This document shows positions 9,246 through 18,333 of a stretch of DNA of 64,000 bases, one piece after another (position 1 is the stretch's first letter; each line of letters begins with the position of its first letter). The notes under the pieces are model-generated. The model was not told the origin of the DNA, did not search any database, and saw only the letters and a list, made by a program, of their open reading frames with translations. Position numbers and translations under genes: made by a program. Origin of the DNA: Bariatricus massiliensis (GTDB lineage Bacteria; Bacillota; Clostridia; Lachnospirales; Lachnospiraceae); assembly GCF_900086725.1 (NCBI RefSeq), contig NZ_LT574836.1, positions 514,034-578,033 on the forward strand, read 5' to 3'.

Positions 9246-10940
9246 ATGCAGGTCGGAAGAGGGACAAGAAAACAGAGGGCGGACGACGCCGGCAGACGAT
9301 GGACAGTGCTGCTCAATTTGATATTAGCCGTAGGGTTCATTATGTTTTTGTGGATTGTGGTATCGACGTCGTGTGAGAATATGACGTTGAACAATGAACC
9401 GGTCTATCCCCTTACAGACGGATGGAGCGTCACATATGAAGGAAAGACAGAGGATGCCACGCTTCCAACGCATCAGGAGTCCCGAGCGGGAGAAAAGGTT
9501 GTGTTCACGAAAACCCTGCGGAAGGAGGACGGAAAAGGGAATTCCATTATGTTTCATTCCTATCACCAGTATGTGAAAATATATCTGGACGGGGAGGAGA
9601 TTTTTTCCTACGGAGAAGGGCAGGTAAAGCCGTTCAAAATGTCCGTGGGAAGCCCTTGGATTCATGTCAGGCTTCCGGCGGACTGGGAAGGGAAGACGCT
9701 TCAGGTGGAGACGGTCAGCGTTTATGATGAGTATTCCGGGATGCAGGAGGAGATTTACTTCGGAACTAAGAATGCGCTCGTTTCTGTGATATATAGAAAT
9801 GCAATGAAAACTATGATGTGGAATCTGCCGATTATTATCATGGGAATCTGTGTGATCGTAGGAAGCTTTATGTTCAGAGAAAAGAGGACGGTGAGGAGGC
9901 TTCGGTATCTGGGGCTGACCGCTTTAGTCATCAGCGGCTGGATTTGTCTGGAGTCTAAGGTGACGCAGGCTTTTACCGGCAACGTACTTGTAAGTATGAA
10001 TCTCATATTTATTTTATTCGGCTTAATACCGGTGCTGTTCTCGCGGTTCCTGTTGACTTATGAGAGCTTTGAGAACAGCCGCTATATGAAATTCGCTTTC
10101 TATTATTCTTCGGCTAATTATGTGATGATACAAATCCTGCAGATATGCAGTGTCCGTGATTATATGGAGACAGTACCCGCAGTCCATGTGGCGATTATTA
10201 TTACTATTTTAGGTATTGTATTTGTCTTTGCGGGCAAGAGGATCAAAAGAGAACGAATCAAAGATACCGCCCTTGTCACAGGCTGTCTTGTATTTGCAGT
10301 TTTTGCACTTTTGGATATTCTGCGGTTTTATATCTATACGCCTCTGGCCGACCCCATACTCTTTACCCGAATGGGCTTAATCTGCTTTCTGGGCGTTCTG
10401 GGATTTTCAGCGCTGAAAGAAGCTGCCGCTGAGAAGGAAGGCCAGATCGAGAAGGAGACGTGGAAACGTCTGGCGGTCACTGATACTTTGACGAATCTGC
10501 CTAATAGAATGTCCTTTGAAGAGCATATGCGGATATTCCGGGAAGAAAAACAAGATAAAACACCGATGATTATGGTGGCCGACTTAAACAATCTGAAGAA
10601 GATAAATGATATGTTCGGGCATACAAAAGGGGACCAAGCTATCATAAGAACGGCGGAGCTTTTGAAAAAGGCTTTTCACAGTGGCGCCGACTGTTTCCGG
10701 ATAGGCGGAGATGAATTCTGCGTGATAGCGGAGGGAATCATCCCGGAGGAGTTCCGTCTTAGAAGCGAGGCGTTCACCAGACTGGTGGAGGAGGAAAATA
10801 AGAAGACGGAATATGATTTTTCAGTGGCCTATGGCTTTGTGGAGGCTGGAACCGAGGGAATCGACGAGGCATTCCGCCGAGCGGACCGGAAGATGTATGA
10901 GTGTAAACTTAAGATGAAAGAGACGATGAAGGAAGGATGA
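9246..10940 (+). CDS. Membrane-bound diguanylate cyclase (7TM-type sensor plus GGDEF)
   Basis: This 564-residue protein has a first membrane helix at about 20-42. An extracellular beta-rich domain follows (about 50-175, resembling the carbohydrate-binding-like 7TMR-DISM extracellular domain). Several membrane helices come next (about 190-390), then a C-terminal GGDEF domain. The active motif is intact (GGDEF at 487-491) and the upstream ADLNNLKKIND Asp is present. It should make cyclic di-GMP in response to an external ligand. The RxxD inhibitory site usually found just before GGDEF is not seen, so product feedback may be absent. Type IV pili, encoded at the other end of the window, are a common c-di-GMP target, but no link is shown. 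Confidence 0.88.
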   Translation: MQVGRGTRKQRADDAGRRWTVLLNLILAVGFIMFLWIVVSTSCENMTLNNEPVYPLTDGWSVTYEGKTEDATLPTHQESRAGEKVVFTKTLRKEDGKGNSIMFHSYHQYVKIYLDGEEIFSYGEGQVKPFKMSVGSPWIHVRLPADWEGKTLQVETVSVYDEYSGMQEEIYFGTKNALVSVIYRNAMKTMMWNLPIIIMGICVIVGSFMFREKRTVRRLRYLGLTALVISGWICLESKVTQAFTGNVLVSMNLIFILFGLIPVLFSRFLLTYESFENSRYMKFAFYYSSANYVMIQILQICSVRDYMETVPAVHVAIIITILGIVFVFAGKRIKRERIKDTALVTGCLVFAVFALLDILRFYIYTPLADPILFTRMGLICFLGVLGFSALKEAAAEKEGQIEKETWKRLAVTDTLTNLPNRMSFEEHMRIFREEKQDKTPMIMVADLNNLKKINDMFGHTKGDQAIIRTAELLKKAFHSGADCFRIGGDEFCVIAEGIIPEEFRLRSEAFTRLVEEENKKTEYDFSVAYGFVEAGTEGIDEAFRRADRKMYECKLKMKETMKEG

Positions 10941-10950
10941 AAATATATCT

Positions 10951-11682
10951 ATGGAGAAGAATCTGAAGAGTGTAGAGGAGAAGGCAGCCATATTAACTGA
11001 CGCACTGCCTTATATCAGGGATTTTAATCATAAAATAGTGGTCATAGAGTATGGCTGCAGCGAATGGCTGAATGGAGTCGAAGAACAGAGATTGATGCAG
11101 GATATCGTTCTCCTGAAGAGTATAGGGATGCGTCCTATTGTAGTACACGATACAAGGATGGGGATGGACAAATTCCGGGAGAATAAAAGAGTTGCCAAGC
11201 TGCTTGAACTCTGCGGCGTTAAGGCAATCGGCATCTGTGGTGTAGATACGCAGACGCTCCATATGTCACTTGACAATGACTATATTCCGGTGATCGTGCC
11301 TAACGACATAGACAATGAGACAGAGTATATCAATCCCAAGGATACGGCGCTGGAGATTGCGGTGAAGATGGAAGCCGACAAATTAGTATATCTCTCCAAA
11401 TATCCGGGTATCTATGTGGATGAATCTAGGGAAGAGGTCTTTTCCCGGTTGACAGTCGACGAGGTGGAAAAGCTGAAAAAAGCGCGCGGCTTTCCAGTGG
11501 AATTTGAGGAAATCGTGGAACATGGCATACAGGCGGTGGGTGAAGGCGTGAACCGGGTACATATTCTGGACGGACGGATACGCCATGTATTATTGATTGA
11601 ATTTTTTAGTGTGGTGGGAGCCGGAACTATTATCATAGAAGATGAAGACAAGCTGTACGCACATGAATTGAAAAAGAGATAA
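10951..11682 (+). CDS. Acetylglutamate-kinase-like amino acid kinase fold protein, catalytic loops altered
   Basis: The 243-residue length and order of elements match the amino acid kinase family, closest by eye to acetylglutamate kinase (ArgB). Matching parts include an N-terminal strand, VVHD at the position of VHGGG, a DKLVYLSKYPGIY segment like the ArgB LTDVPGI region, and GAGTIII near the end. However, the phosphate-binding KxGG near the N-terminus reads VVIEYGCS (about 30-37), lacking the Lys and second Gly. The VHGGGP loop reads VVHDTRMG (about 64-71). It may be catalytically dead or use another ligand. It follows the cyclase gene by 10 bases and is probably co-transcribed with it and the transporter. 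Confidence 0.65.
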   Translation: MEKNLKSVEEKAAILTDALPYIRDFNHKIVVIEYGCSEWLNGVEEQRLMQDIVLLKSIGMRPIVVHDTRMGMDKFRENKRVAKLLELCGVKAIGICGVDTQTLHMSLDNDYIPVIVPNDIDNETEYINPKDTALEIAVKMEADKLVYLSKYPGIYVDESREEVFSRLTVDEVEKLKKARGFPVEFEEIVEHGIQAVGEGVNRVHILDGRIRHVLLIEFFSVVGAGTIIIEDEDKLYAHELKKR

Positions 11683-11707
11683 GGAATTACTAGAGTGAGG
11701 GAATGAC

Positions 11708-12646
11708 ATGAGAAAGAGAATGAGTGTAAAAAGCAGTGTTATGCTGATACTGACAGCATTTATATGGGGAGTTGCCTTTGTGGCGCAGAGCGTGGGGATG
11801 GACTATATCGGTCCGTTTACCTTTACCTGTATCCGCTCTCTGCTGGGAGGCGTTGTATTGATACCGTGCATATGGTTTCTGGACAAGATGAACGGAGGGG
11901 GAGGCGGAAAAGATGAAAAGACACCTATGTCCCCGTCAGAGAAGAAGGTGCTGTTCACCGGGGGCGTCCTGTGCGGACTGGCTTTGTGCGCAGCTTCCAA
12001 TCTGCAGCAAATCGGGGTACAGTATACAACGGTGGGAAAGGCAGGGTTTATTACGGCCCTCTACATTGTGCTGGTTCCAATCATAGGAATCTTTTTAAAG
12101 AAGCGTGCGGGGATTAAGATTTGGATAAGCGTGGCTGTCGCTGTGACCGGACTTTACTTGTTATGTATCACAGAAAAGTTCACCATAGGAAAAGGTGATT
12201 TTTTCGTTTTGATTTGTGCGGTGGTATTTAGTGTACACATTCTGCTGATCGACTATTTCTCGCCGAAAGTGGACGGGGTACGCATGTCCTGCATTCAGTT
12301 TTTTGTGACGGCGGTTCTGTCGGCAGTGCCTATGTTTTTGTACGAAAAGCCGCAGTTCTCAGCGATTTTGGCGGCAGCAGTACCTCTTCTTTATGCGGGT
12401 GTCTTGTCAAGCGGTATGGCTTATACGCTCCAGATATTGGCGCAGAAGGATGCGGACCCGACGATCGCGTCACTGATTCTCAGTCTGGAATCCGTGTTCT
12501 CGGTGCTTGCCGGCTGGGTGGTGCTGGGACAGGTGTTAAATGCCAAAGAGCTTGCCGGCTGTGCGCTGATGTTTGCGGCCATCATTTTGGCGCAGCTTCC
12601 GCAAAAGAAAGCGGATACTTTTTCATGCCCGAAACTTCCATTTTAA
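11708..12646 (+). CDS. EamA/DMT-family transporter
   Basis: A 312-residue protein with ten predicted membrane segments in two repeated EamA halves. Typical features are ILTAFIWGVAFVAQ at the N-terminus and a final helix after LNAKELAGCALMFAA. Members export or import small metabolites across the plasma membrane; the substrate is not predictable. A short loop rich in Gly and Lys (about residue 62-75) separates helices 2 and 3. The ribosome site GAGGGAA precedes the ATG. It lies 25 bases after the kinase-like gene. Confidence 0.88.
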   Translation: MRKRMSVKSSVMLILTAFIWGVAFVAQSVGMDYIGPFTFTCIRSLLGGVVLIPCIWFLDKMNGGGGGKDEKTPMSPSEKKVLFTGGVLCGLALCAASNLQQIGVQYTTVGKAGFITALYIVLVPIIGIFLKKRAGIKIWISVAVAVTGLYLLCITEKFTIGKGDFFVLICAVVFSVHILLIDYFSPKVDGVRMSCIQFFVTAVLSAVPMFLYEKPQFSAILAAAVPLLYAGVLSSGMAYTLQILAQKDADPTIASLILSLESVFSVLAGWVVLGQVLNAKELAGCALMFAAIILAQLPQKKADTFSCPKLPF

Positions 12647-12717
12647 AAAGAACTATGATATACTTCTATTTAGGTATGCGAAAGTATCCTAATATAGGTA
12701 AAACAGGAGCAGGACAT

Positions 12718-13413
12718 ATGAAAAGAGTACTTTTAAAGTTAAGTGGAGAAGCACTGGCAGGCGATAAAAAGACAGGTTTTGATGAGGCGACATGTATTGG
12801 CGTTGCGCGGCAGGTGAAGGAAATTGCCGACGCTGGCATGCAGGTGGCCGTAGTGACAGGCGGAGGGAATTTCTGGAGAGGAAGAAGCAGCGAGACGATT
12901 GACCGGACGAAGGCAGATCAGATCGGGATGCTGGCCACGGTCATGAACTGTATTTATGTGTCTGAGATTTTCCGTCATGTAGGGATGGAGACAGAGGTAT
13001 TTACCCCGTTTGTCTGTGGCGCGTTTACCAGCCTTTTTTCAAAGGACGCGGCAGTAGAGGCACTGGAAAAAGGGAAGGTTATCTTTTTTGCCGGAGGAAC
13101 CGGACATCCTTATTTCTCGACTGACACCGGAGCGGTTCTCCGGGCGATAGAGATAGAGGCTGACGCGATGCTGCTGGCGAAGGCAATCGACGGTATCTAT
13201 GACAGCGATCCGAAGGTGAATCCGCAGGCGAAGAAATATGACGAGATATCGATTCAGGAGATTATTGACAAGAAGCTGATGGCGGTGGATCTCACAGCGT
13301 CTATTATGTGTCTGGAGAACAAGATGCCGATGCTTGTGTTCGGATTGAATGAAGAAAATAGTATTGTAGAGACAATGAGCGGAAACTTTACAGGAACAAA
13401 GGTCACTGTATAG
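12718..13413 (+). CDS. pyrH: UMP kinase
   Basis: A 231-residue cytosolic enzyme that phosphorylates UMP to UDP with ATP. Visible are KRVLLKLSGEAL at the start, VTGGGNFWRG in the UMP loop, the GGTGHPYFSTDT segment, and the DGIYDSDPK region typical of bacterial PyrH. The start at 12718 follows AGGAG; the frame is open back to 12625 but that part overlaps the transporter gene and is not family-like. It is the first gene of the pyrH-frr-uppS-cdsA-dxr-rseP run. The usual rpsB-tsf genes are not directly upstream. Confidence 0.97.
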   Translation: MKRVLLKLSGEALAGDKKTGFDEATCIGVARQVKEIADAGMQVAVVTGGGNFWRGRSSETIDRTKADQIGMLATVMNCIYVSEIFRHVGMETEVFTPFVCGAFTSLFSKDAAVEALEKGKVIFFAGGTGHPYFSTDTGAVLRAIEIEADAMLLAKAIDGIYDSDPKVNPQAKKYDEISIQEIIDKKLMAVDLTASIMCLENKMPMLVFGLNEENSIVETMSGNFTGTKVTV

Positions 13414-13446
13414 TGGAAGTCTCAGCAAATAGAGGAGGAAAAAAGT

Positions 13447-13998
13447 ATGAATGAAAGATTGAATGTATATGAGGAGAAGATGCAGAAGACCATCAAAAAT
13501 CTAGACGGAGAGCTGGCGTCTATCCGTGCCGGACGTGCTAACCCGAATATCCTGAATAAACTGACTGTTGATTATTACGGGACACCTACACCGATTCAGC
13601 AGGTGGCGAACATTTCTGTACCGGAGGCGCGTATGATTCAGATTCAGCCTTGGGAGAAAAAGATCATCCGTGATATCGAGAAGGCCATACAGATGTCCGA
13701 TATCGGAATTAACCCGACCAACGACGGGACAATGATTCGTCTTGTATTTCCGGAGCTTACGGAGGAGCGAAGGAAAGAATTGGTTAAGGATGTAAAGAAG
13801 AAGGGGGAAGCTGCTAAGGTAGCTGTCCGCAATATCCGCCGAGACGGCAACGATGCGCTGAAAAAGCTGAAGGGCTCAGAGATATCGGAAGATGATATCA
13901 AAGATATGGAAGAGGATCTGCAGAAACTGACTGACAAATACATCAAAGAAGTGGATAAATCCGTAGAAGGAAAATCAAAAGAAGTACTTACTGTATAG
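13447..13998 (+). CDS. frr: Ribosome recycling factor
   Basis: A 183-residue protein of standard family length. Landmarks are LDGELASIRAGRANPNIL, the YYGTPTPIQQVANI segment, and a Lys/Arg-rich helical region. With EF-G it splits post-termination ribosomes. It lies 33 bases after pyrH with an AGAGGAGG ribosome site, which is the usual bacterial pairing. Confidence 0.98.
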   Translation: MNERLNVYEEKMQKTIKNLDGELASIRAGRANPNILNKLTVDYYGTPTPIQQVANISVPEARMIQIQPWEKKIIRDIEKAIQMSDIGINPTNDGTMIRLVFPELTEERRKELVKDVKKKGEAAKVAVRNIRRDGNDALKKLKGSEISEDDIKDMEEDLQKLTDKYIKEVDKSVEGKSKEVLTV

Positions 13999-14082
13999 TG
14001 AGATATAGTGGAGGGGCGGCGAAGTTTCTGACGCCCCCCTTTCGCGTTTCTAATACTTGTAAGTTTTAGAGAGGGAATTACT

Positions 14083-14790
14083 ATGAATGTACCGCAGCAT
14101 ATAGCGATTATTTTGGATGGGAACGGACGCTGGGCTAAAGCAAAGGGGATGCCCAGAAATTATGGCCATGCGCAGGGCAGTAAAAATGTAGAAAAAATTT
14201 GTGAGACGGCCTACAAGATGGGGGTCAAATATTTGACAGTCTATGCTTTTTCCACAGAAAATTGGAACCGGCCCCAGAATGAGGTGGATGCTTTGATGGG
14301 GCTTCTTAGAAACTATATGAAGACCTGCCTTAAGACAGCGGAGAAGAACCGCATGAAGGTAAGGGTGATTGGGGATAAGACGGGACTTGATGAAGATATA
14401 AGAACGAGAATTGAGGAACTTGAGGAAGCGTCCAAGAATAATGACGGTCTTAATTTTCAGATTGCTATCAACTATGGAAGCCGGGATGAGATGATAAGAG
14501 CCATGAAAAAGATGGTCAGAGACTGCGAGGCAGGCCTTTTGAGGGAAGAGGATGTCACGGAAGAACGGTTTGAGGCTTATCTGGATACGTGTGGAATCCC
14601 GGATCCGGATTTGCTCATCCGCACGAGCGGTGAACAGCGGATATCTAATTATCTTCTCTGGCAGCTTGCTTATACAGAATTCTATTTTACTGATGTTCTG
14701 TGGCCTGATTTTTCAAAAAAGGAATTAGAAAAGGCTATTGAGCAATATAATAGCAGAGACAGACGTTACGGAAAGATAAAGGAGGACTAG
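14083..14790 (+). CDS. uppS: Isoprenyl transferase (undecaprenyl diphosphate synthase)
   Basis: This 235-residue cis-prenyltransferase should extend farnesyl diphosphate with isopentenyl diphosphate to the C55 carrier lipid for wall synthesis. ILDGNGRWA contains the catalytic Asp12. The FSTENWNRP and the late LIRTSGEQRISNYLLWQ motifs are hallmarks. It is cytosolic or membrane-associated. The end is three bases before cdsA, so the two are translationally close. Confidence 0.97.
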   Translation: MNVPQHIAIILDGNGRWAKAKGMPRNYGHAQGSKNVEKICETAYKMGVKYLTVYAFSTENWNRPQNEVDALMGLLRNYMKTCLKTAEKNRMKVRVIGDKTGLDEDIRTRIEELEEASKNNDGLNFQIAINYGSRDEMIRAMKKMVRDCEAGLLREEDVTEERFEAYLDTCGIPDPDLLIRTSGEQRISNYLLWQLAYTEFYFTDVLWPDFSKKELEKAIEQYNSRDRRYGKIKED

Positions 14791-14793
14791 AAC

Positions 14794-15591
14794 ATGTTTA
14801 AAACAAGACTTTTGAGCGGAATTCTGCTGGTCATCATTGCATTTGCCACCATTTTCTTTGGCGGGGACGTCCTCTTTGCCACACTGATTATTATCAGCTT
14901 AATCGGTATGAGCGAACTTTATAAGGTCATGAAAGTGGAGAAGAAGCTGCCGGGATTTGCCGGTTATCTTGCATGTATCATATACTATTTTCTGCTCCGT
15001 TTTCAGAGAAAAGACGATATAATGATGCTGGCCATCTTATTCCTTGTGGTTCTCATGGCTGTTTACGTCTTCTCTTTTCCGGCCTTTAAGTCCGAACAGA
15101 TAGTCACCGTATTTTTTGGATTTTTTTATGTGGCGGTCATGCTGTCGTATATTTACCAGACTAGGCTTCTTGAGGACGGACTGTTCTTGGTAGGGCTGGT
15201 ATTCCTCTGCTCTTGGGGATGCGATACTTGCGCCTACTGTGTAGGAGTCCTGTTCGGGAAGCACAAGATGGCGCCGAAGCTGAGTCCGAAGAAATCCATC
15301 GAAGGAGGAATAGGAGGACTTGCGGGTGCAGCTCTTTTGGGGGCGCTCTACGCTTTGGCTATCAATAAATGGGGAAATGCAAGTGCCGAGCCTGCATATT
15401 ATGCGTTGATTTGCTTCGTGGGCGGCATGATTTCCATGGTTGGCGACCTTGCGGCGTCAGCGATCAAGCGCAATCATGAGATAAAGGATTATGGCAAGTT
15501 GATACCGGGGCATGGCGGGATATTGGACCGCTTTGACAGTGTAATCTTTACAGCGCCGGTCATCTACTTCTTGGCGGTAGGACTGTTGTAA
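14794..15591 (+). CDS. cdsA: Phosphatidate cytidylyltransferase (CDP-diglyceride synthase)
   Basis: A 265-residue membrane protein with about eight helices and the C-terminal signature KRNHEIKDYGKLIPGHGG followed by DRFDS. It makes CDP-diacylglycerol from phosphatidate and CTP, the branch point for phospholipid synthesis. The ribosome site GGAGGA overlaps the end of uppS. Confidence 0.97.
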   Translation: MFKTRLLSGILLVIIAFATIFFGGDVLFATLIIISLIGMSELYKVMKVEKKLPGFAGYLACIIYYFLLRFQRKDDIMMLAILFLVVLMAVYVFSFPAFKSEQIVTVFFGFFYVAVMLSYIYQTRLLEDGLFLVGLVFLCSWGCDTCAYCVGVLFGKHKMAPKLSPKKSIEGGIGGLAGAALLGALYALAINKWGNASAEPAYYALICFVGGMISMVGDLAASAIKRNHEIKDYGKLIPGHGGILDRFDSVIFTAPVIYFLAVGLL

Positions 15592-15603
15592 TTGGGAGGA
15601 ATT

Positions 15604-16746
15604 ATGAAGAAAATAGCAATACTTGGCTCCACGGGCTCCATCGGGACACAGACGCTGGAAGTGGTGCGCGAGAATAAGGATATTAAAGTTACCGGGCTTG
15701 CGGCGGGCAGTAATATTGAGCTGCTGGAAGCACAGATTCGGGAGTTTAAGCCTGCGGTCGTGGCTGTATGGTCAGAAGAAAAGGCTGGCGAACTCCGCAC
15801 CAGAGTCCGCGATACAGATGTCTTGGTGGTAACCGGAATGGACGGACTGATGGAAGTGGCTGTCATGGAGGAATCGGAGATTCTGGTCACTGCCATCGTG
15901 GGGATGATAGGAATCCGCCCCACCATTGCAGCTATTGAGGCGGGCAAGGATATCGCGCTGGCGAATAAGGAAACACTGGTGACAGCCGGTCATCTTATCA
16001 TGCCGCTGGCTAAGAAGCATAATGTGAAGATACTGCCGGTGGACAGTGAGCACAGCGCCATTTTCCAGTCGCTGCAGGGAAGCGGGGAGCGAGAGGTTCA
16101 CAAAATCCTGCTCACGGCTTCCGGAGGGCCGTTCAGAGGAAGAACGCAGGAGCAGCTTTTGAATGTACGTGTGGAAGACGCGCTGAAGCATCCGAACTGG
16201 GCTATGGGAAGGAAGATTACGATTGATTCTTCCACCATGGTAAATAAAGGGTTGGAAGTGATGGAAGCAAAATGGCTTTTTGGGGTAGAAATCGACGATG
16301 TGCAGGTGGTGGTACAGCCTCAGAGTGTGATTCACTCAATGGTAGAGTTCGTGGACGGGGCTGTGATTGCCCAGCTTGGAACGCCGGACATGAAACTGCC
16401 TATCCAATATGCACTCTATTATCCGGAACGGAGATATCTTCCGGGCGAGAGGCTTGATTTCTGGTCCATCGGGCATCTGGACTTCGAAAAGCCGGATATG
16501 GATACATTCTATGGACTTCAACTTGCTTATGAGGCGGGCAGGACGGGCGGCACACAGCCCACTGTTTATAATGCGGCCAATGAGCTGGCAGTAAGCCAGT
16601 TCTTGAATAAAGAGATACACTATCTGGAAATCATAGAGATTATAGAAGACTGTATGAAGGCTCATAGACCAATCATGAACCCGACTGTAGAACAGATTCT
16701 TGACACAGAAGCAGAGACTTATGAACGAATAAAAAGCAGGAGGTAG
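15604..16746 (+). CDS. dxr: 1-deoxy-D-xylulose 5-phosphate reductoisomerase
   Basis: A 380-residue NADPH-dependent enzyme of the methylerythritol phosphate pathway that makes MEP, feeding the UppS substrate pool. The N-terminal GSTGSIGTQTL is the NADPH fold. PVDSEHSAIFQ and the metal-site region around KITIDSSTMVNKGLE are conserved. The start at 15604 follows GGGAGGAATT; a TTG at 15592 lies ahead of the ribosome site and is less likely. Confidence 0.97.
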   Translation: MKKIAILGSTGSIGTQTLEVVRENKDIKVTGLAAGSNIELLEAQIREFKPAVVAVWSEEKAGELRTRVRDTDVLVVTGMDGLMEVAVMEESEILVTAIVGMIGIRPTIAAIEAGKDIALANKETLVTAGHLIMPLAKKHNVKILPVDSEHSAIFQSLQGSGEREVHKILLTASGGPFRGRTQEQLLNVRVEDALKHPNWAMGRKITIDSSTMVNKGLEVMEAKWLFGVEIDDVQVVVQPQSVIHSMVEFVDGAVIAQLGTPDMKLPIQYALYYPERRYLPGERLDFWSIGHLDFEKPDMDTFYGLQLAYEAGRTGGTQPTVYNAANELAVSQFLNKEIHYLEIIEIIEDCMKAHRPIMNPTVEQILDTEAETYERIKSRR

Positions 16747-16749
16747 TAA

Positions 16750-17778
16750 ATGGGAATCGTACTGGCGATTTTAATATTTAGTTTCATCATATTTTTTCAC
16801 GAGCTGGGACATTTCTTTCTGGCGAGGAAAAATGGGATTGATGTTGATGAATTTTGGATAGGAATGGGACCGACTATTGTGCATAAGAAGATTGGCAATA
16901 CCGATTACTGCCTAAAGCTTCTCCCGCTTGGCGGGGCATGCATGATGGGGGAGGACGAGGTGGATGATCTGTCGGCTGGAAGCTTTAACAGTAAATCCCC
17001 ATGGCGAAGAATATCCGTTATTTTGGCCGGGCCAGTATTCAATTTTATTCTGGCTTTTATATGCTCCATGATATTTATAGGAATTGTGGGAGTGGATAAG
17101 GCAGATTTAAGCGGTGTAACTCCAAACAGCCCGGCGGCGGAGGCCGGACTGCAGGAGGGTGACAAAATTGTGAAAATCAACTCCAAGTCTGTCAAGCTGT
17201 TCCGCGAAATCACTATGTACAATCAATTTCATCAAGGGGAGACGGTAGAAGTCACGTACGAGAGAGACGGCAGCCAAAACACAGTTAAGTTGACACCGAA
17301 GGCCGATGAAAATGGATTTTATAAGTGGGGTGTGACATCTACCGGTTATGAAAAAGGAAATTTGCTTGAGACCATAGCTTACGGAGGGTATGAGGTCAAA
17401 TACTGGATAGATCTGACCGTAGAAAGTCTGGGACAGCTCATAACCGGAAGGATAGGACTCGATCAGTTGTCCGGTCCGGTGGGCGTGGTCGACGCCGTCG
17501 ATACGACCTATAAGCAAAGCCGGGAGGGCGGGGCGTTAGTCGTATTTATCAATATGCTCCGCATGGCGATTCTTTTGTCCGCCAACCTCGGTGTCATGAA
17601 CCTTCTTCCCATACCGGCATTGGACGGGGGAAGACTGGTATTTCTAGTATTGGAACTTATAAGAGGCAAACGTGTTCCGCCGGAAAAAGAAGGGTATGTC
17701 CATTTTGCGGGCATGATACTCCTTCTGGGGCTAATGGTGTTTGTCATGTACAATGATATCGTAAGAGTATTTTTTTAG
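16750..17778 (+). CDS. rseP: Site-2 intramembrane zinc metalloprotease
   Basis: A 342-residue M50 protease. HELGH at 17-21 supplies two zinc ligands and the catalytic Glu. A PDZ domain lies at about 100-185. NLLPIPALDGGRL near residue 285 supplies the third ligand, Asp. In this family it cleaves anti-sigma factors or signal peptides within the membrane. It starts three bases after dxr; the dxr-rseP linkage is usual. The next usual gene, ispG, is not here. Confidence 0.96.
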   Translation: MGIVLAILIFSFIIFFHELGHFFLARKNGIDVDEFWIGMGPTIVHKKIGNTDYCLKLLPLGGACMMGEDEVDDLSAGSFNSKSPWRRISVILAGPVFNFILAFICSMIFIGIVGVDKADLSGVTPNSPAAEAGLQEGDKIVKINSKSVKLFREITMYNQFHQGETVEVTYERDGSQNTVKLTPKADENGFYKWGVTSTGYEKGNLLETIAYGGYEVKYWIDLTVESLGQLITGRIGLDQLSGPVGVVDAVDTTYKQSREGGALVVFINMLRMAILLSANLGVMNLLPIPALDGGRLVFLVLELIRGKRVPPEKEGYVHFAGMILLLGLMVFVMYNDIVRVFF

Positions 17779-17829
17779 TATGAGGCGGGCAGCAATGCCC
17801 GCTTTCCTAGACATGAAGGAGAGGATTAT

Positions 17830-18333
17830 ATGCGGGAGCAACTGACAGAAAGTGATATCAGGAAGATAAAGGAAGAAATTGAACACCGCAGGCTGGTAGT
17901 CCGGAAGGAGGCCATTGAGGCGGTAAAAGAAGCAAGGGCCCACGGCGACTTGAGCGAAAATTTTGAGTACCACGCGGCCAAGAAGGATAAGAATAAAAAT
18001 GAGAGCCGCATCCGTTATCTGGAAAGAATGTTAAAGACAGCGGTGGTCGTGTCTGACAAATCCGAGGATGGCGTGGCGGGGCTCAATAATCGGATTACTG
18101 TATATTTTCCGGAGGATGACATGGAAGAGACGTACAAGCTGGTGACATCCATCAGAGGGAATTCACTTGGAGGCTATATCAGTACGGAATCGCCTCTTGG
18201 TAAGGCCGTATTCGGCCACAGGGAAGGGGAGACCGTACATGTGAAAGTCAGCGAAGACTATAGTTATCCGGTAGTGATACGGAGCATTGAAAATACCAAT
18301 GATGATGAGACGGACAGAATACGCGGATTCTAA
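17830..18333 (+). CDS. greA: GreA/GreB-family transcription elongation factor
   Basis: A 167-residue protein with an N-terminal coiled coil containing the diagnostic GDLSENFEYHAAK (about 40-53), whose acidic tip rescues backtracked RNA polymerase. An FKBP-like C-terminal domain follows (about 88-160). The C-terminal half is more divergent than in typical GreA, so it may be a second Gre paralogue. Its TAA overlaps the stop codon of the converging gene at 18330. The ribosome site AAGGAGAGG precedes the ATG. Confidence 0.88.
   Translation: MREQLTESDIRKIKEEIEHRRLVVRKEAIEAVKEARAHGDLSENFEYHAAKKDKNKNESRIRYLERMLKTAVVVSDKSEDGVAGLNNRITVYFPEDDMEETYKLVTSIRGNSLGGYISTESPLGKAVFGHREGETVHVKVSEDYSYPVVIRSIENTNDDETDRIRGF

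Noticed and set aside
13039..13428. A 129-codon minus-strand frame over pyrH
   Set aside because: It is an antisense shadow of pyrH, with no ribosome site or similarity.
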